From Areca catechu (taxonomy: Eukaryota; Streptophyta; Magnoliopsida; Arecales; Arecaceae): DNA of 64,000 bases. The translations under genes were made by a program, and so were the position numbers. The DNA is taken from NCBI GenBank assembly GCA_021397845.1, contig CM038048.1, forward strand, positions 31,308,727-31,372,726, in the 5' to 3' direction. The notes beneath the pieces were generated by a model that had not been told where the DNA came from, did no database searches, and saw only the letters and a program-made list of their open reading frames with translations. This document shows, one piece after another, positions 9,123-21,277 of this stretch (its first letter is position 1; every line of letters begins with the position of its first letter).

Positions 9123-12100
9123 TTACTGATAATACATTCTTAGGTTCGAGGCGTTCCACGTCCGAGGGAACCTGGCACCTCCCAACTCCTCCAGGTAGTA
9201 GGCACCGTGGGGGAGGGCTTCTGCTACCCGGTATGGGCCCTCCCAGTTGGGTGAGAGCTTGCCGCATTCCCGTGGCTGAGAAGCTTCAGCGCGCCGAAGG
9301 ACCAGATCTCCGGGACGAAAAAACCTCGGCCGCACTCGGGAGTTGTAATACCTGGCCACACGCTGCCTATACGCCGCCATCCGAACTCGGGCCTTGTCCC
9401 TCATCTCCTCAAGAAGGTCAAGGTTGAGCATCATCCTAGCGAGGTTTTCTGTCTCGTCATATTGCTCTACACGCAGCGTGGGTAGGCTGAGCTCGATCGG
9501 GATGCCCGCCTCGGCTCCGAAGACGAGGTTGAACGGGGTCTCATCAGTAGCCGTCCTCGGGGTGGTGTGGTATGCCCAAAGGACGCTGGGGAGCTCCTCG
9601 GCCCATCTGCCTTTGGCCTGGTCCAGTCGCGTGTGGAGGCCCTGCAAAATGGTCCTATTCGTGACTTCGGCCTCTCCATTGGTCTGGGGATGCGCCACCG
9701 AGGTGAAGCGGTGCCTGATGCTGAGGTCGCCGCAGAACTCTTTGAACTCCCGGCAGTCGAACTGGCGCCCATTGTCAGTAACCACGGTGTGGGGGAGGCC
9801 GAAGCGGCAAACGATTGACTTCCAAAAGAACTTGGCGACGTTCGCTTCAGTGATCCGCGCCAAGGGTTCGGCCTCGACCCACTTCGTGAAGTAGTCGATG
9901 GCCACTATCAAGAACTTTCGCTGTCCAGACGCCGGCGGGAATGGGCCCAGAAGGTCCATCCCCCACTGGGCGAATGGCCTGGGAGCTGAAAGCTGGGAGA
10001 TTGGGTTGGAGGGCTGCCGTTGCACCGTGGCGTGACGCTGGCACCGATCGCACTTTTTCAAGAAGTCAGCGACGTCTTCCTTCATCGTCTCCCAGAAGTA
10101 GCCCTGACGAAGGGCCTTGTAGGCCAATGCTCTGCCCCCCACGTGGTTCTCGCAGATGCCTCGTGAATCTCCTGGAGCACGAGCTTGGCTTCCGCGGGTC
10201 CTACACACTTGAGGAGGGGGTAGGAGTAGGATCTTCGGTACAATTGCCCATCCATCAGAACGAACCGCACGGCTTTCTTTCTGATAAGGCGAGCCACCTC
10301 GCGGCCCTCCGGCAGGGTGCCACTAGTGATGTATTCGGCGTACTTGTCCATCCAGCTAGGTTCATGGCTGACCTGATGGACCTCCACCGGGGCCTCAAGG
10401 CTTGGGATCTCAAGGCGCTCCACATGAGCGCGGCCCAGCATCGAGTCCGGCAGGGTCGCCAGCCGGGAGAGAGTATCCGCACAGGCGTTCTCCCTGCGGG
10501 GGATGTGGAAGATGTTAAAGCGCCAGAATCTGGACGCGCCCGCCTTGACGAGCTCCAAGTATTTCGCCATTTGGGGGTCATGCGCGGCATACTCCCCAGA
10601 GTCCTGTCCCGCCACGAGCTGGGAATCAGTGAAAGCTTTGAGATTGGTTACGCCTAGCTCGCGGGAAACCCTCAGCCAGGCAAGAAGTGCCTCGTACTCC
10701 GCCTGATTATTGGTCGCGGCGAATTGGAAACGGAGCACGCATTCGGCGACGACCCCGTCGCTGTTGGCATGGATGAGTCCGGCTCCGCTCCCGCTGGAGT
10801 TCGAGGCTCCATCCACATGGAGGATCCAGGCATCCTCTCCAGGCTCATCGGGGCCCATCTTCAGCGGCTGGCCTGAGGGGCCTTCCTCGGGCTCCCTGCC
10901 CAAGCCTGCGCATTCGACCAAAAAGTCGGCCAGCACCTGCGCCTTCATGGCCGACCTTGGCCTGTACGCGATGTCGAACTCGCTGAGCTTCAGTGCCCAC
11001 TTTGCCAATCGTCCCGAAGTATCGGGTCGGCTGAGCACCGCTTTCAGTGGTTGATCCGTCAGGACAGCGATGGGATGCGCTTGGGAATAGGGCCTGAGAT
11101 GCTGGGCATACACTATTAGGGCAAAAACGAGTTTCTCGGGCCGAGAATACCTGAGCTCCGCGTCACGGAGAAGTTTGCTGGTATAGTACACCGGTCGCTG
11201 GACTCCTTGGTCATCGGTCCGAACCAGGACCGAGCTGACGGCTTCCGGGGTGACCGCCAGGTAGAGGATGAGTTCCTCCCCCTCCTCGGGCCTGGACAGC
11301 AACGGTGGCGATGCAAGTGTCTTCTTCAGCTCTTCGAATGCCTTCTGGCATTCCTCGGTCCAAGCAAAGTCGTTCATCTTTCTCAGCACCTTGAAAAAGG
11401 GATGGCAGCGATCCGCCGACCTGGAGATAAAGCGGCTGAGGGTCGCAACTCGACCGGTGAGTTGCTGCACTTGCTTCTTGGAGGCGGGCTGCTCCATGTC
11501 CAGGATGGCCTGGACCTTCTCCGGGTTGGCTTCAATTCCTCTTTGGGTCACCATGAACCCTAGGAACTTCCCGGCGGAGACGCCGAAGGCGCACTTCACC
11601 GGGTTCAGCTTCATCTGATGACGTTGGAGGTTGCCGAATGTCTCCGCCAAGTCAGCTATGTGGTCCGAATCGGGTTTGCTCATTACCAGCATGTCGTCCA
11701 CGTACACCTGCATGTTGCGACCGATCTGGTCCTTGAAAATCCTGTTGACCAGGTGCTGGTACGTGGCTCCAGCATTTTTGAGGCCGAACGGCATCATCCT
11801 GTAGCAAAAGGTTTCGCGGTCGGTTATGAAGGCGGTGTGCTCTTCGTCCTCCGGGCTCATTCGGATCTGGTTGTATCCGGAGAAGGCATCCATGAATGAC
11901 AGGAGGCGATGTCCCGAGGTGGTGTCGACCAGCTGGTCGATCTTTGGAAGAGGGAAGCTGTCCTTCGGGCAAGCTCGGTTGAGGTCGGTGTAGTCCACAC
12001 AGATCCTCCACTTACCACTACTTTTTCTTACCATGACCACGTTCGCTAGCCAGCTGGGATACTGGACTTCCCGCACAAAGCCGGCGGCGAGGAGTTTCTC

Positions 12101-12475
12101 CACCTCCTCATTGATGGCCTTCTGTCTTTCCATGGCGAAGCTCCTCTTCTTCTGGCAGACCGGGCGGCAGCTTGGGTCCATGTTCAACCTGTGCGTGATG
12201 ACCTCGGGCGGAATGCCCGGCATGTCGGCCGCCGACCAGGCGAACACATCTGCGTTCGCGCGGAGGAACTCCATCAGGCGGGTCCATTCCTCATCAGGGA
12301 GTTGGGCCCCGACCTGCACCGTCTTCAGTGGGTCGGAACCGAGGGGATAAGTCAACAGGCGTTCTACGGGCCCTTCCCTGGGTTCCTTCTCCCTTAGGTC
12401 GAGGTCGTCGACATCGGGGGCGAGCTTTGCGCCCCGGGCGCCCGGGACCGTCTGGAGGCAAGCGGGACCGGCTGG
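9123..12475 (-). pseudogene. pol: TAT-2 pol: RT, RNase H, second RNase H, integrase
   Basis: Copies element RNA into DNA and integrates it. Read from 12475 down to the TAA at 9123-9125. RT has the catalytic YVDD at 11694-11705. It is followed by a gypsy RNase H and then a second RNase HI-type domain with HVDGAS (about 10802-10819), NNQAEYEAL, FTDSQ and CAD acidic residues. That second domain marks the Tat lineage. Integrase has a zinc-binding H-H-C-C region with KKCDRCQRHA, then the D-D-E core with a TDNG motif (about 9771-9782) and HPQTNGEAE. A 1-nt deletion near 10158, in the integrase zinc region, splits the frame; otherwise it is open for 757 and 361 codons, which is unusually well kept here. 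Confidence 0.93.
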
Positions 12476-14589
12476 GTCGTCCCCTTCATCTCCCCGAGCC
12501 CGAAAGGCATGGGGAACTGCACCAACAACCTTTTCGTGGAGATCACGGCATCCAGTTGGTTGAGCCCGGGATGCCCGAGAATGGCGTTGTAAGGCGAAGG
12601 GAGCCTGACGACGGTAAACGTCATCAGGACGGTCGTCTGTCGAGGTAGGGATCCGGTGGTGACCGGGAGAGTGATCTCCCCTTCGACCCCCATGGAATCT
12701 CCTGAAAAACCTACCAGGGGGGTATGTACCGGTCTCAGCTGACCGCGGGACAAATTCATCCGAGAGAAAGCATCGTAAAAAAGTACATCAGCCGAGCTTC
12801 CACTATCCACCATGATTCGATGTACAGGATGCTTTGCGATGGTCATCTCGACCACCACGGCATCGTTGTTTACATTATCATTATCCTTCCCCTCCTCGGG
12901 AGGGATTACATTCTCCGGGTTTCCGACTTTCCGGGCTCTCTTCGCCGCTCGTCCGACCCCGCGTGAGATCATGCCCACGGGCTTCTCCGTTGGGCGGTTA
13001 TCGATTGCAGGAACTGGCGGTAAGGTCGCGAGCGGCTGCCTCTCCGGGGGGACCTCGTTCCTGACGAACTTCCTGAGGTAGCCCCTCTTAATCAGCTCCT
13101 CGATCTCCCGCTTCAGGTTGCGACACTCCTCCGTGTCGTGACCGTGCTCGCGGTGGAACTGGCAGTACTTCGATTTGTCCCGGATGGCCCTCGGGTTCTG
13201 AGGAGGAGGTCGGCGGAGGTAGCGCTCGCCCTCGATTTCCATGAGGATCTTCGTCCGAGGTGCGAGGAGAGGGGTGAACCTCCGCTCTGGAGTGGCCTCG
13301 CCCCTCGACCTTGGATTCGGGCGAGGGTCGGCAGATGGCCCGGGCTTCCGAGCTCCCGAGGTATCTCTCGGGGGCGGCCTCTTTAGAGTCTTCCCGTCCA
13401 ACTCTCGATGGGTGCGGTCGGCCTCCTCTGCCCGGATGTACTTGTGGGCGTGGAGGAGGAGCTCGGAGTACGTCCTGGGCGGCTTCTTGTCCAGGGAGTA
13501 GGTCAGGCGGGACGTCTTGAGCCCGCGCTTCAAAGCCAGCATGGCGACGGGCTCGTGCAGGCTGTAGATTTCCAGGGCTGCGGTCTTGAACCGGGTGATG
13601 TAGTCCCGGAGCAGCTCCTGGTCCTGCTGGCGGATGGAGAAGAGGTTGTCCACCTCTCTCGGCACCTTTCGACAAGCGTCGAAGTGTGCCACAAACTTTC
13701 CTTCCAGCTGGTGGAAGGAGCAAATGGATCCGGGCTCGAGGTGGGTGAACCAGACTCGAGCGGCCTTCCGGAGGGTGGCCGGGAAGGCGATGCACAAAAG
13801 AGCGTCGGTGGCCCCCTGGACTCTCATGAGAGCTTTGTAGCTCTCCAGATGGTCCAGAGGGTCGGTGGTCCCGTCGTAGGGATCCACCTGCGGCATGCGG
13901 AACCGTTTTGGGATCGGCTCCGCCTAGATTTCTTCAGAGAAGGGGGGATGGGAGTCGTAGCCCGCCGGGTCTGCCGACGAGTTCTGCAGGTCGGCAAATC
14001 GGCAGGCGAACTCCGCTAGCTTGCGCTCGTGCTCCTCCAGGCGCCTCTCGGCCTAGCGCCTGATGGCTTCGTCGGTGGAGTCTTCCACCGAGGCCGCCGG
14101 TGAAGGGGGCGCCGATCGGTCTCGGCGCGAAGTCAGGCCTCGGCGTCGCTTGCTGCGATGTGCCGTTTTGGCTTCACTGGCCGGGGATCGACTCTCGTGA
14201 TCCTCCGAACCGGAGTAGTTTCTTTTTACGGGAGCCTGGTGGCTCCCGCGGGGGTTGGAGATTGCCCTCGGGTGGGATGGCCTACCCTGGATGGAGCGCA
14301 GGCTACCACGCTGTCCCGCGGCTCGGGCCGCGGGGGTCCCTGGGTGCGGCTGCATGGCCAGGGACCGCTGCTGATGCTGGAGCTGCCGGACCGCTGAGGT
14401 CAAGGTCTGCAGCTGTTGGATGACGGCCGCAAGGGGCCCGTCTGTTGAGGTCGGCTGTGGTGGAAGAGGAGGGGGAGCTGGAAGCTCCCTCTCCGGGCTG
14501 TGGGCCCCTTGAGGGGAGGGAACCTCCCCCACACGGCTGGTGGACGCCTCGCGCCCATGAGTGACCACCATTGTCAGAGAGCGCGACAC
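12476..14589 (-). pseudogene. gag: TAT-2 gag and protease
   Basis: ATG at 14589. The N-terminal 180 residues are Pro/Ser/Arg-rich. The Gag core (TLRKAARVWFTHLEPGSI, about 13780-13730) belongs to the retrotransposon gag family. A zinc knuckle of the C-X2-H-X4-H-X4-C type lies near 13125-13170. The protease active site VDSGSS is near 12795-12812. Stops at 14053 and about 13925 replace Gln codons present in TAT-1. The frame continues past 12475 to a stop at 12394, but comparison with TAT-1 shows that a 1-nt deletion near 12475 moved it off the pol frame. In TAT-1 gag, protease and pol share one frame, so that is probably the ancestral state. Confidence 0.9.
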
Positions 14590-14630
14590 CTGCAGAAAGC
14601 TGGCTCCCGCTAGGGGGTGTTGTCCTGCCC

Positions 14631-14649
14631 CCTACCTGGCGTGCCAATC
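14631..14649 (-). other. TAT-2 primer binding site region
   Basis: Minus strand reads GATTGGCACGCCAGGTAGG directly after the 5' LTR. Same design as TAT-1 (3402-3420). Confidence 0.75.
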
Positions 14650-15931
14650 TGTTGCCGTTCCTGCCGCCGCGCCCGTGCCTCAGATCCGTCGATCCTACCG
14701 GACCGCCTGGCTCCTGGCGGCTCCTAGCTGGAGCGAACCTGCAAGAGAGGGTCAGAAGACCCTGGCCAGGGATCCCGGTGAGGGAGCTCCGATGGTCAAG
14801 TTAGTAGACAGCGGGAAGGAACAGATTCTCCAAGGCGGGCCCCCGAAGGAGTCCCAGACTCAGAGAATTTACTAGCAAGAAAGGTGCTATAGGGACCAGA
14901 AACTCGGCCGGGCCTCCTTGCCGAGCTCACGCCAAGCGATCCCCACTTGGGACCTTGGATCTCACTCTCGGAGCGGGGCTTTTGGCCACTGTTTCTCGTT
15001 TGTCCCCAGCTTCATCAGCCTACCTTGTCATCCCCAGCTTCCTTCATTTTATCTCCTCTCGCTGTTCGCCTGTCTTCTCCTCCTGGGAGGCTCCCCTTTC
15101 CATCCTTTTCTCTCTCCCCTTTTGGTGTTGAGGGCCAGGCGGCTTCCCGACCTCGTTCGCTGAGCCCAGCGGGGAAAGGGCAAAGGCAGAAGGGGGGTGG
15201 CATCAGTAAGGCGACCGGTCAGACCTCGGGCCCCGTGAGGGCACTCTCCTTCCCAAGTGTAGGCGCCATCCATTTACGGGCCCTATTTTGTCAGAATCGC
15301 GCCTCTCGACTACGGGACCTGTCGGGCCGATGTAAGCGGTGTTTCGCGTGCCGCCGCCATCTGTACGGAGCGCCGCCTGTGATGCGCACGGCTCGAGGGC
15401 CGACCTCGGAACCTGCGCCTCTTTCTTTGGGATCTTCTCTGTACGGGCGTCCTGACCTCGGTCGAGGTGGACCCCTCCTGGGTGGACACCTGGCGAGGTG
15501 GCAGGAGATCGCCTGGCTTCGACCGAGGTGGACCCATCTCCGGGGGCCACCTGGCGAAGGAGCGAAGGATCGTCCGACCTCGGCCTAGGTGGACCCCTCC
15601 CGGGTGGACACCTGGCGAGGTGGCAGAGGTCGCCTGGCTTCAGCCGAGGTGGACCCGTCTCCGGGGGCCACCCGGCGAAGGAGCGAAGGATCGGCCGATC
15701 TCGGCCTAGGCGGACCCCTCTGGGTGGACGCCTGGCGAGGTGGCAGGAGGAGCCCCGAACCGAGCTCGACTTCGGTGAGGGTGGTATTGTCTCGGGAAGT
15801 CGTCTGGCGAAGTAGCCTTGCCGAGCTCGATCTTGGCAATGTAGCGCTGACTCGGCCAAAGAAAGCTCCACGTGGCTCGACCATATCTGACGGTATCTGA
15901 GCCCAGCCACGTCATCATTACGGCCATAACA
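14650..15931 (-). repeat. TAT-2 5' LTR
   Basis: 1282 bp, partner of 4026-5311 with the same ends and the same internal monomers. Minus-strand start reads TGTTATGGCCGTAATG, so the terminal palindrome has two transitions compared with the 3' LTR. The ACTTGACCATCGGAG motif is at 14787-14801. Confidence 0.93.
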
Positions 15932-17496
15932 AGCATAAATTGGCGGAGTTCGCCCGTCGATTTGCCGACCTGCTGAGCTCCTCGGCGGACCCGGCGGGCT
16001 ACGACTCCCATCCCCCCTTCTCCAAGGAGATCCAAGCGGAGCCAATTCTGAGCTGGTTTCGCATGCCGCAGGTGGATCCCTACGATGGGACCACCGACCC
16101 CTTGGACCATTTGGAGAGCTACAAAGCTCTCATGAGGGTCCAGGGGGCCACGGATGCTCTTTTGTGCATTGCCTTCCCCGCTACCCTCCGGAAGGCTGCT
16201 TGGGTCTGGTTCACCTGTCTCGAGCCTGGATCCATCTGCTCCTTCCAACAGTTGGAAGGAAAGTTTGTGGCGCACTTCGACGCTTGTCGGAAGGTGCCAA
16301 GAGAGGTGGACAGCCTCTTCTCCATCCGCCAGCAGGACCAGGAGCTGCTTCGGGAGTACATCACCCATTTCAAGACCGCTGCCCTGGAGATCTACAGCCT
16401 GGACGAGCCCGGTGCCATGTTGGCTTTAAAGCGCGGGCTCAAGACGTTCCGCCTGACTTATTCCCTGGACAAAAAACCCCCCAGGACGTACTCCGAGCTC
16501 CTCCTCTGTGTCCACAAGTACATCCACGCGGAGGAGGCCGATCGCACCCGTCGAGAGCTGGACGGGAGGACCTTGAAGAAGCCGGCCCCGAGAGATGTTC
16601 TAGGGGCCCGGTGGCCTGGGCCATCTACTGACCCTCATCCAAATCTGAAGCTGAAGGGCGAGGCCGCCCCGGAGCGAAGGTTCACCCCTCTCCTCGCTCC
16701 CAAAACGAAGATCCTCATGGAAATTGAGGGCGAGCACTATCTTCGCCGACCTCCCCCTCAGAACCCAAGGAGCACCCGCGACAAGTCAAAGTGCTGCCAG
16801 TTCCACCACGAGCATGGCCACGACACGGATGAGTGTCGTAATCTGAAGCGGGAAATCAAGGAGCTAATCAAAAGAGGCTACCTCAGGAAGTTCGTAAGGA
16901 ACGAAGCCCCGACGAAGGGACAGCCGCTCGCGGCCTTACCCCCGGTTCTCGCGATCGACAACCGTCCGACGGAGAAGCTAGTGGGCATGATCTCTTGTGG
17001 AATCGGGCGGGCGGCAAAAAGAGCCCGGGAGGTCGGGAACCCGGAGGATGTAAACCCTTCTGAGAAGGGGAATGAAAGCAAGAATGTAAATAATGATGCT
17101 GTGGTGGTCGAGATGACTATCGCAAAGCACCCTGTACATTGTATTATGGTAGATAGTGGAAGCTCCGCTGATGTGCTTTTTTATGATGCTTTCTCCTGAA
17201 TGAATCTGTCCCATGATCAGCTAAGGCCGGTGCACACCCCTTTGGTAGGCTTTACCGGGGACTCGGTGGGGGTCGAAGGGGAGATCACTCTCCCGGTCAC
17301 CGCTGGATCCCCACCTCGACAGACCACAGTCATGATGATGTTTACCGTCGTCAAGCTTCCTTCGCCTTACAACGCGATCCTCGGGCGCCCGGGGCTCAAC
17401 CAGCTAGACGCCATGATTTCTACAAAGCGATTGCTAGTGCAATTCCCCACAGCCTCCGGACCTGGGGTGATGAGGGGGACGACCCAGCCAGTCTAG
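15932..17496 (+). pseudogene. gag: TAT-1 gag (rest) and protease
   Basis: Resumes the gag interrupted at 4025. Contains the Gag core (about 16170-16290), the C-H-H-C zinc knuckle at 16794-16835, and protease with VDSGSS at about 17149-17166. One in-frame TGA at 17197-17199 stands where TAT-2 has Arg (CGA to TGA), just after the protease FYDAFS segment. The frame then stays open to a TAG at 17494-17496, beyond which pol continues in the same frame. Residue-by-residue it is very close to TAT-2 gag. Confidence 0.92.
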
Positions 17497-20400
17497 CATT
17501 GCCTTCAGACGGTCCCAGGTGCCCGGGGTGCCGAGCTCGGCCCCGACATCGACAACCTCGACCTAAGGGAGAAAGAACCCAGGGGAGGACCCGTAGAGCG
17601 TCTGTTGACATATCCCCTCGGTTCAGACCCTCTGAAGACTATGCAGGTGGGGGCCCAGCTCCCGGAGGAGGAACGGACCCGCCTGCTGAATTTCCTTCGC
17701 ATGAACGTGGATGTGTTTGCATGGTCCGCGACCGACATACCGGGCATCCCACCTGAGGTCATTACCCACAGGCTGAATGTGGACCCGAGGTGCCGCCCGG
17801 TCCGCCAGAAGAAGAGGAGTTTCGCCACGGAAAGGTAGAGGGCCATCAACGAAGAGGTGGAAAAACTCCTCGCCACCGGTTTCATGCAGGAAGTTCAGTA
17901 TCCCAACTGGCTGGCGAATGTGGTCATGGTGAAGAGGAGCAGTGGCAAGTGGAGGATCTGTGTGGACTACACCGACCTCAACCGAGCCTGCCCGAAGGAC
18001 AGCTTCCCTCTTCTGAAGATTGACCAGCTGGTGGATACCACCTCGGGGCATCGCCTCCTCTCTTTCATGGATGCCTTCTCCAGGTACACAACCATATCCG
18101 AATGAACCTGGAGGACGAAGAGCACACCGCCTTCGTCACCGACCGCGGAACTTTCTGTTACAGGATGATGCCGTTTGGCCTCAAGAATGCTGGGGCCACG
18201 TACCAGCGACTGGTCAACAAAGTCTTTAAGGACCAGATCGGCCGCAACATGTAGGTGTACGTGGATGACATGCTGGTAATGAGCAAGCCCCTCTCGGACC
18301 ATGTTACCGACCTGGCGGAGACCTTCGGCAACCTCCGACTTCATCAGATGAAGCTAAACCCGGCGAAGTGTGCCTTCGGCATCTCCGCTGGGAAATTCCT
18401 GGGGTTCATGGTAACCCAAAGAGGGATCGAAGCCAACCCGGAAAAGGTCCAGGCCATCCTGGACATGGGGCAGCCCGCCTCCAAGAAGCAAGTGCAGCGA
18501 CTCACCGGCCGGATAGCCGCTCTGAGTCGGTTCATCTCGAGGTCGGCCGACCGCTGTCGGCCCTTTTTCAAAGTGCTGAGAAAGATGAACGACTTCGCCT
18601 GGACTGAGGAGTGCCAGGAGGCGTTTGACGAGCTGAAGAAGATGCTTGCATCGCCCCCACTACTTTCCAGGCCCGAAGAAGGAGAGGAACTCATCCTCTA
18701 CCTGGCGGTCACCTCGGAGGCTGTCAGTTCGGTCCTGGTTCGGATCGACGACCAGAGAGTCCAGCGGTCGGTGTACTATACAAGCAAACTTCTCCGCGAT
18801 GCAGAGCTCAGGTATTCTCAGTCCGAAAAGCTCTTTTTTGCGTTAATAGTGTCTGCTCAGCATCTCAGGCCCTATTTCCAAGTGCATCCCATTACCATCC
18901 CGACTGATCAGCCGCTGAAAGCGATACTCAGCCGACCCGACACATCAGGGCAATTGGCGAAGTGGGCACTCAAGCTCAGCGAGTTCGATATCGCTTATAG
19001 GCCAAGGTCGGCTATGAAAGCGCAAGTGTTAGCCGACTTCTTGGTCGAGTGCGCGGGCCTAGGCAAGGAGCCAGAGAGGGACTCTCTGCACCTGCAATTG
19101 AAACCAGGACCCGAGGAGGACGCCTGGATCCTTCACGTGGATGGAGCCTCGAACTCCAGCAGGAGCGGAGCCGGACTCATTCTCGCCAACGGCGATGGGG
19201 TCATCACCGAATGTGCACTCCATTTCCAGTTCGCCGCAACTAACAACCAGGTGGAATACGAGGCGCTCCTCGCCGGGCTGAGAGTCTCCCACGAGTTGGG
19301 CGTGGCCAACCTCAAGGCCTTTACTGATTCCCAGCTGGTGGCCGAACAGATCTCCGGAGAATACGCTGCGCACGACCCTAAAATGGTGAAATATCTGGAG
19401 CTCGTCAAAACGAGCGCGGCTGGATTTCGGCGCTTCAGCATCTTCCATATACCCCGTGGGGAAAATGCCTGTGCGGACGCTCTCTCCCGGCTGGCGACAT
19501 TGCCAGACTCGTTGCTGGGTCGCGCTCATGTAGAGCGCCTCAAGGCCCCGAGCTACGAGACCCCTGTAGAGGTCCAACAGGTCAGCCATGAGCCCAGCTG
19601 GATGGACAAGTACGCCGAGTACATAACCGACGGCACCTTGCCGGAGGACCGCGCAGCGGCCCGCTTTATCAAAAAGAAGGCCACGCGGTTCGTCCTAATG
19701 GATGGGCAGCTGTATCTGAGGTCTTACTCCTGTCCCCTCAAGTGCTTGAGACTCGCGGAGGCCACACTCATGCTCCAGGAAATCCATGAGGGCATCTGCG
19801 GGAACCACGTGGGGGGCAGAACGCTAGCATACAAGGCCCTCCGCCAAGGTTATTTCTGGGAGACGATGAAGGAGGATGCCGTCGACTTCATGAAGAAGTG
19901 TGATCGGTGCCAAAGGCACGCCGTGGTGCAGCAGCAGCCCTCCACTCAGCTTTCCCAGCTCTCAGCTCCGTGGCCGTTCGCCTAATGGGGGATGGATCTC
20001 TTAGGACCATTTCCCTTGGCGTCCGGACAGTGAAAGTTCTTGATCATTGCCATCGACTACTTCACGAAGTGGGTTGAGGCTGAACCCCTGGCACGGATCA
20101 CGGAGGCAAACGTCGCCAAGTTTTTCTGGAAGTCAATCATTTACCGTTTCGGCCTCCCCCATACCGTGATCACCGATAACGGACGTCAGTTCGACTGCCG
20201 GGAGTTTGAAGAATTCTGCAGCGGCCTCGGCATCCACCATCGCTTTACCTTAGTGGTGCACCCGTAGACAAATGGAGAAGCCGAGGTGACGAATAGGACC
20301 ATCTTGCAAGGCCTCCGGACGAGGCTGGATCAGGCCAAGGGCAGGTGGGCGGAAGAGCTCCCGAGCATCCTGTGGGCGTACCACACCACCCCGAGGACGG

Positions 20401-20828
20401 CCACCGACGAGATCCCGTTCAATCTCGTCTTCGGAGCCGAGGCGGTTATCCCGATTGAGCTCAGTCTACCCACCCTGTGTGTGGAGCAGTACGACGAAGA
20501 GGAGAACCCCGCCAGGATGATGCTCAACCTGGACCTTCTTGAGGAGACGAGGGACAAGGCCCGAGTCCAGATGGTGGCGTACAAGCAGCGAGTGGCCAGG
20601 TACTACAACTCTCGGGTGTGACCAAAGTCCATTCACCCCGGAGATCTGGTGCTCCGGCGTGCTGAGGCTTCTCAGCCACGAGAGTGCGGGAAGCTCTCCC
20701 CGAACTGGGAAGGCCCGTACAGGGTGGCAGAAGTCCTCCCTCACGGGGCCTATTACCTGGAGGAATTAGCAGGATCCAAATTTCCTCGGACCTGGAACGT
20801 CTCGAACCTGAGGATGTATTATCAATAA
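17497..20828 (+). pseudogene. pol: TAT-1 pol: RT, RNase H, second RNase H, integrase
   Basis: Same domain order as TAT-2 pol: RT with YVDD at 18258-18269, gypsy RNase H, second RNase H with HVDGAS from about 19134, integrase with TDNG at 20172-20183, and TAA at 20826. The part 18255-19985 is open for 576 codons. Breaks: TAG at 17836 and 18252, TAA at 19983, TGA at 20031, TAG at 20265 and TGA at 20619. A 2-nt insertion near 18085 moves the frame from 1 to 3. Most of the stops are explained by C-to-T at CAG, CAA or CGA codons that TAT-2 still keeps. Confidence 0.93.
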
Positions 20829-21277
20829 TGTAAGGTTCCTCAAACTCTTGTAATAAAATTCCTTTACTTCAAATGCTTTTTCTTGCCTTGTAGGAAAAGA
20901 GGCGCCTAGCTCTGAGTTCGGCAAACATGGCTATGGCCGAAGACCCGAGAAAGCGAGAAACGGCTTGGCAAGCCCGAAGGACTCGCGCAAGGCCTGCTCT
21001 ACCGTCGCCCAACCCGGAAGCTCCGAACTTCGATCTGAATGCTGGACGGGACTCAGTCTACCCGCTAACTCAGCCCGGAGCAAACCGCAGGACCTTGTCT
21101 TGGCACTCGAAGCAAACATCTCAACAAGACAAAAAAAAAGGGGGGAGAAGAGAAAAAGAAAAGGAAGACGAGGTCGAGACTTGACAAAAAGGGATTTTTC
21201 ATTGATTTGCAAGGGTAATAGAGTGAAGGAGTCCCGACAGGACGGGAGTCCTAAAAAGGAAAAGATACAGTCGGGGT
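20829..21277. other. TAT-1 3' untranslated segment without tandem array
   Basis: Links pol to the opposite-strand gene. It holds short fragments similar in composition to the TAT-2 array region (GGCTTGGCAAGCCCGAAGG near 20963), but no tandem repetition and no convincing ORF. Confidence 0.5.

Larger units (their letters stand above)
4026..15931 (-). mobile_element. TAT-2: Tat-lineage Ty3/gypsy element inserted in TAT-1 gag, opposite orientation
   Basis: Minus-strand gypsy element of 11.9 kb with a 5' LTR at 14650-15931 and a 3' LTR at 4026-5311. Flanking 5-mers are agcga (4021-4025) and agcat (15932-15936). By comparison with its own gag, the original target was probably agcgc, with each copy since mutated. 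Internal order on the minus strand: PBS, gag-pro, pol, a 120-bp tandem array, an opposite-strand two-intron gene, purine tract. Its LTR ends, gag and pol are close relatives of TAT-1, so the two are subfamilies of one family. This is the best-preserved pol in the window, but it has frameshifts near 12475 and 10158. Confidence 0.95.

Noticed and set aside
8427..9427. ORFs of 220 and 251 codons on both strands over the 120-bp array
   Set aside because: The unit is 120 bp, divisible by three, so open frames persist on both strands; the plus-strand one also runs into antisense of pol.
9941..10657. 238-codon plus-strand ORF opposite TAT-2 pol
   Set aside because: It is the shadow of a well-supported pol domain on the minus strand and has no recognisable feature of its own.
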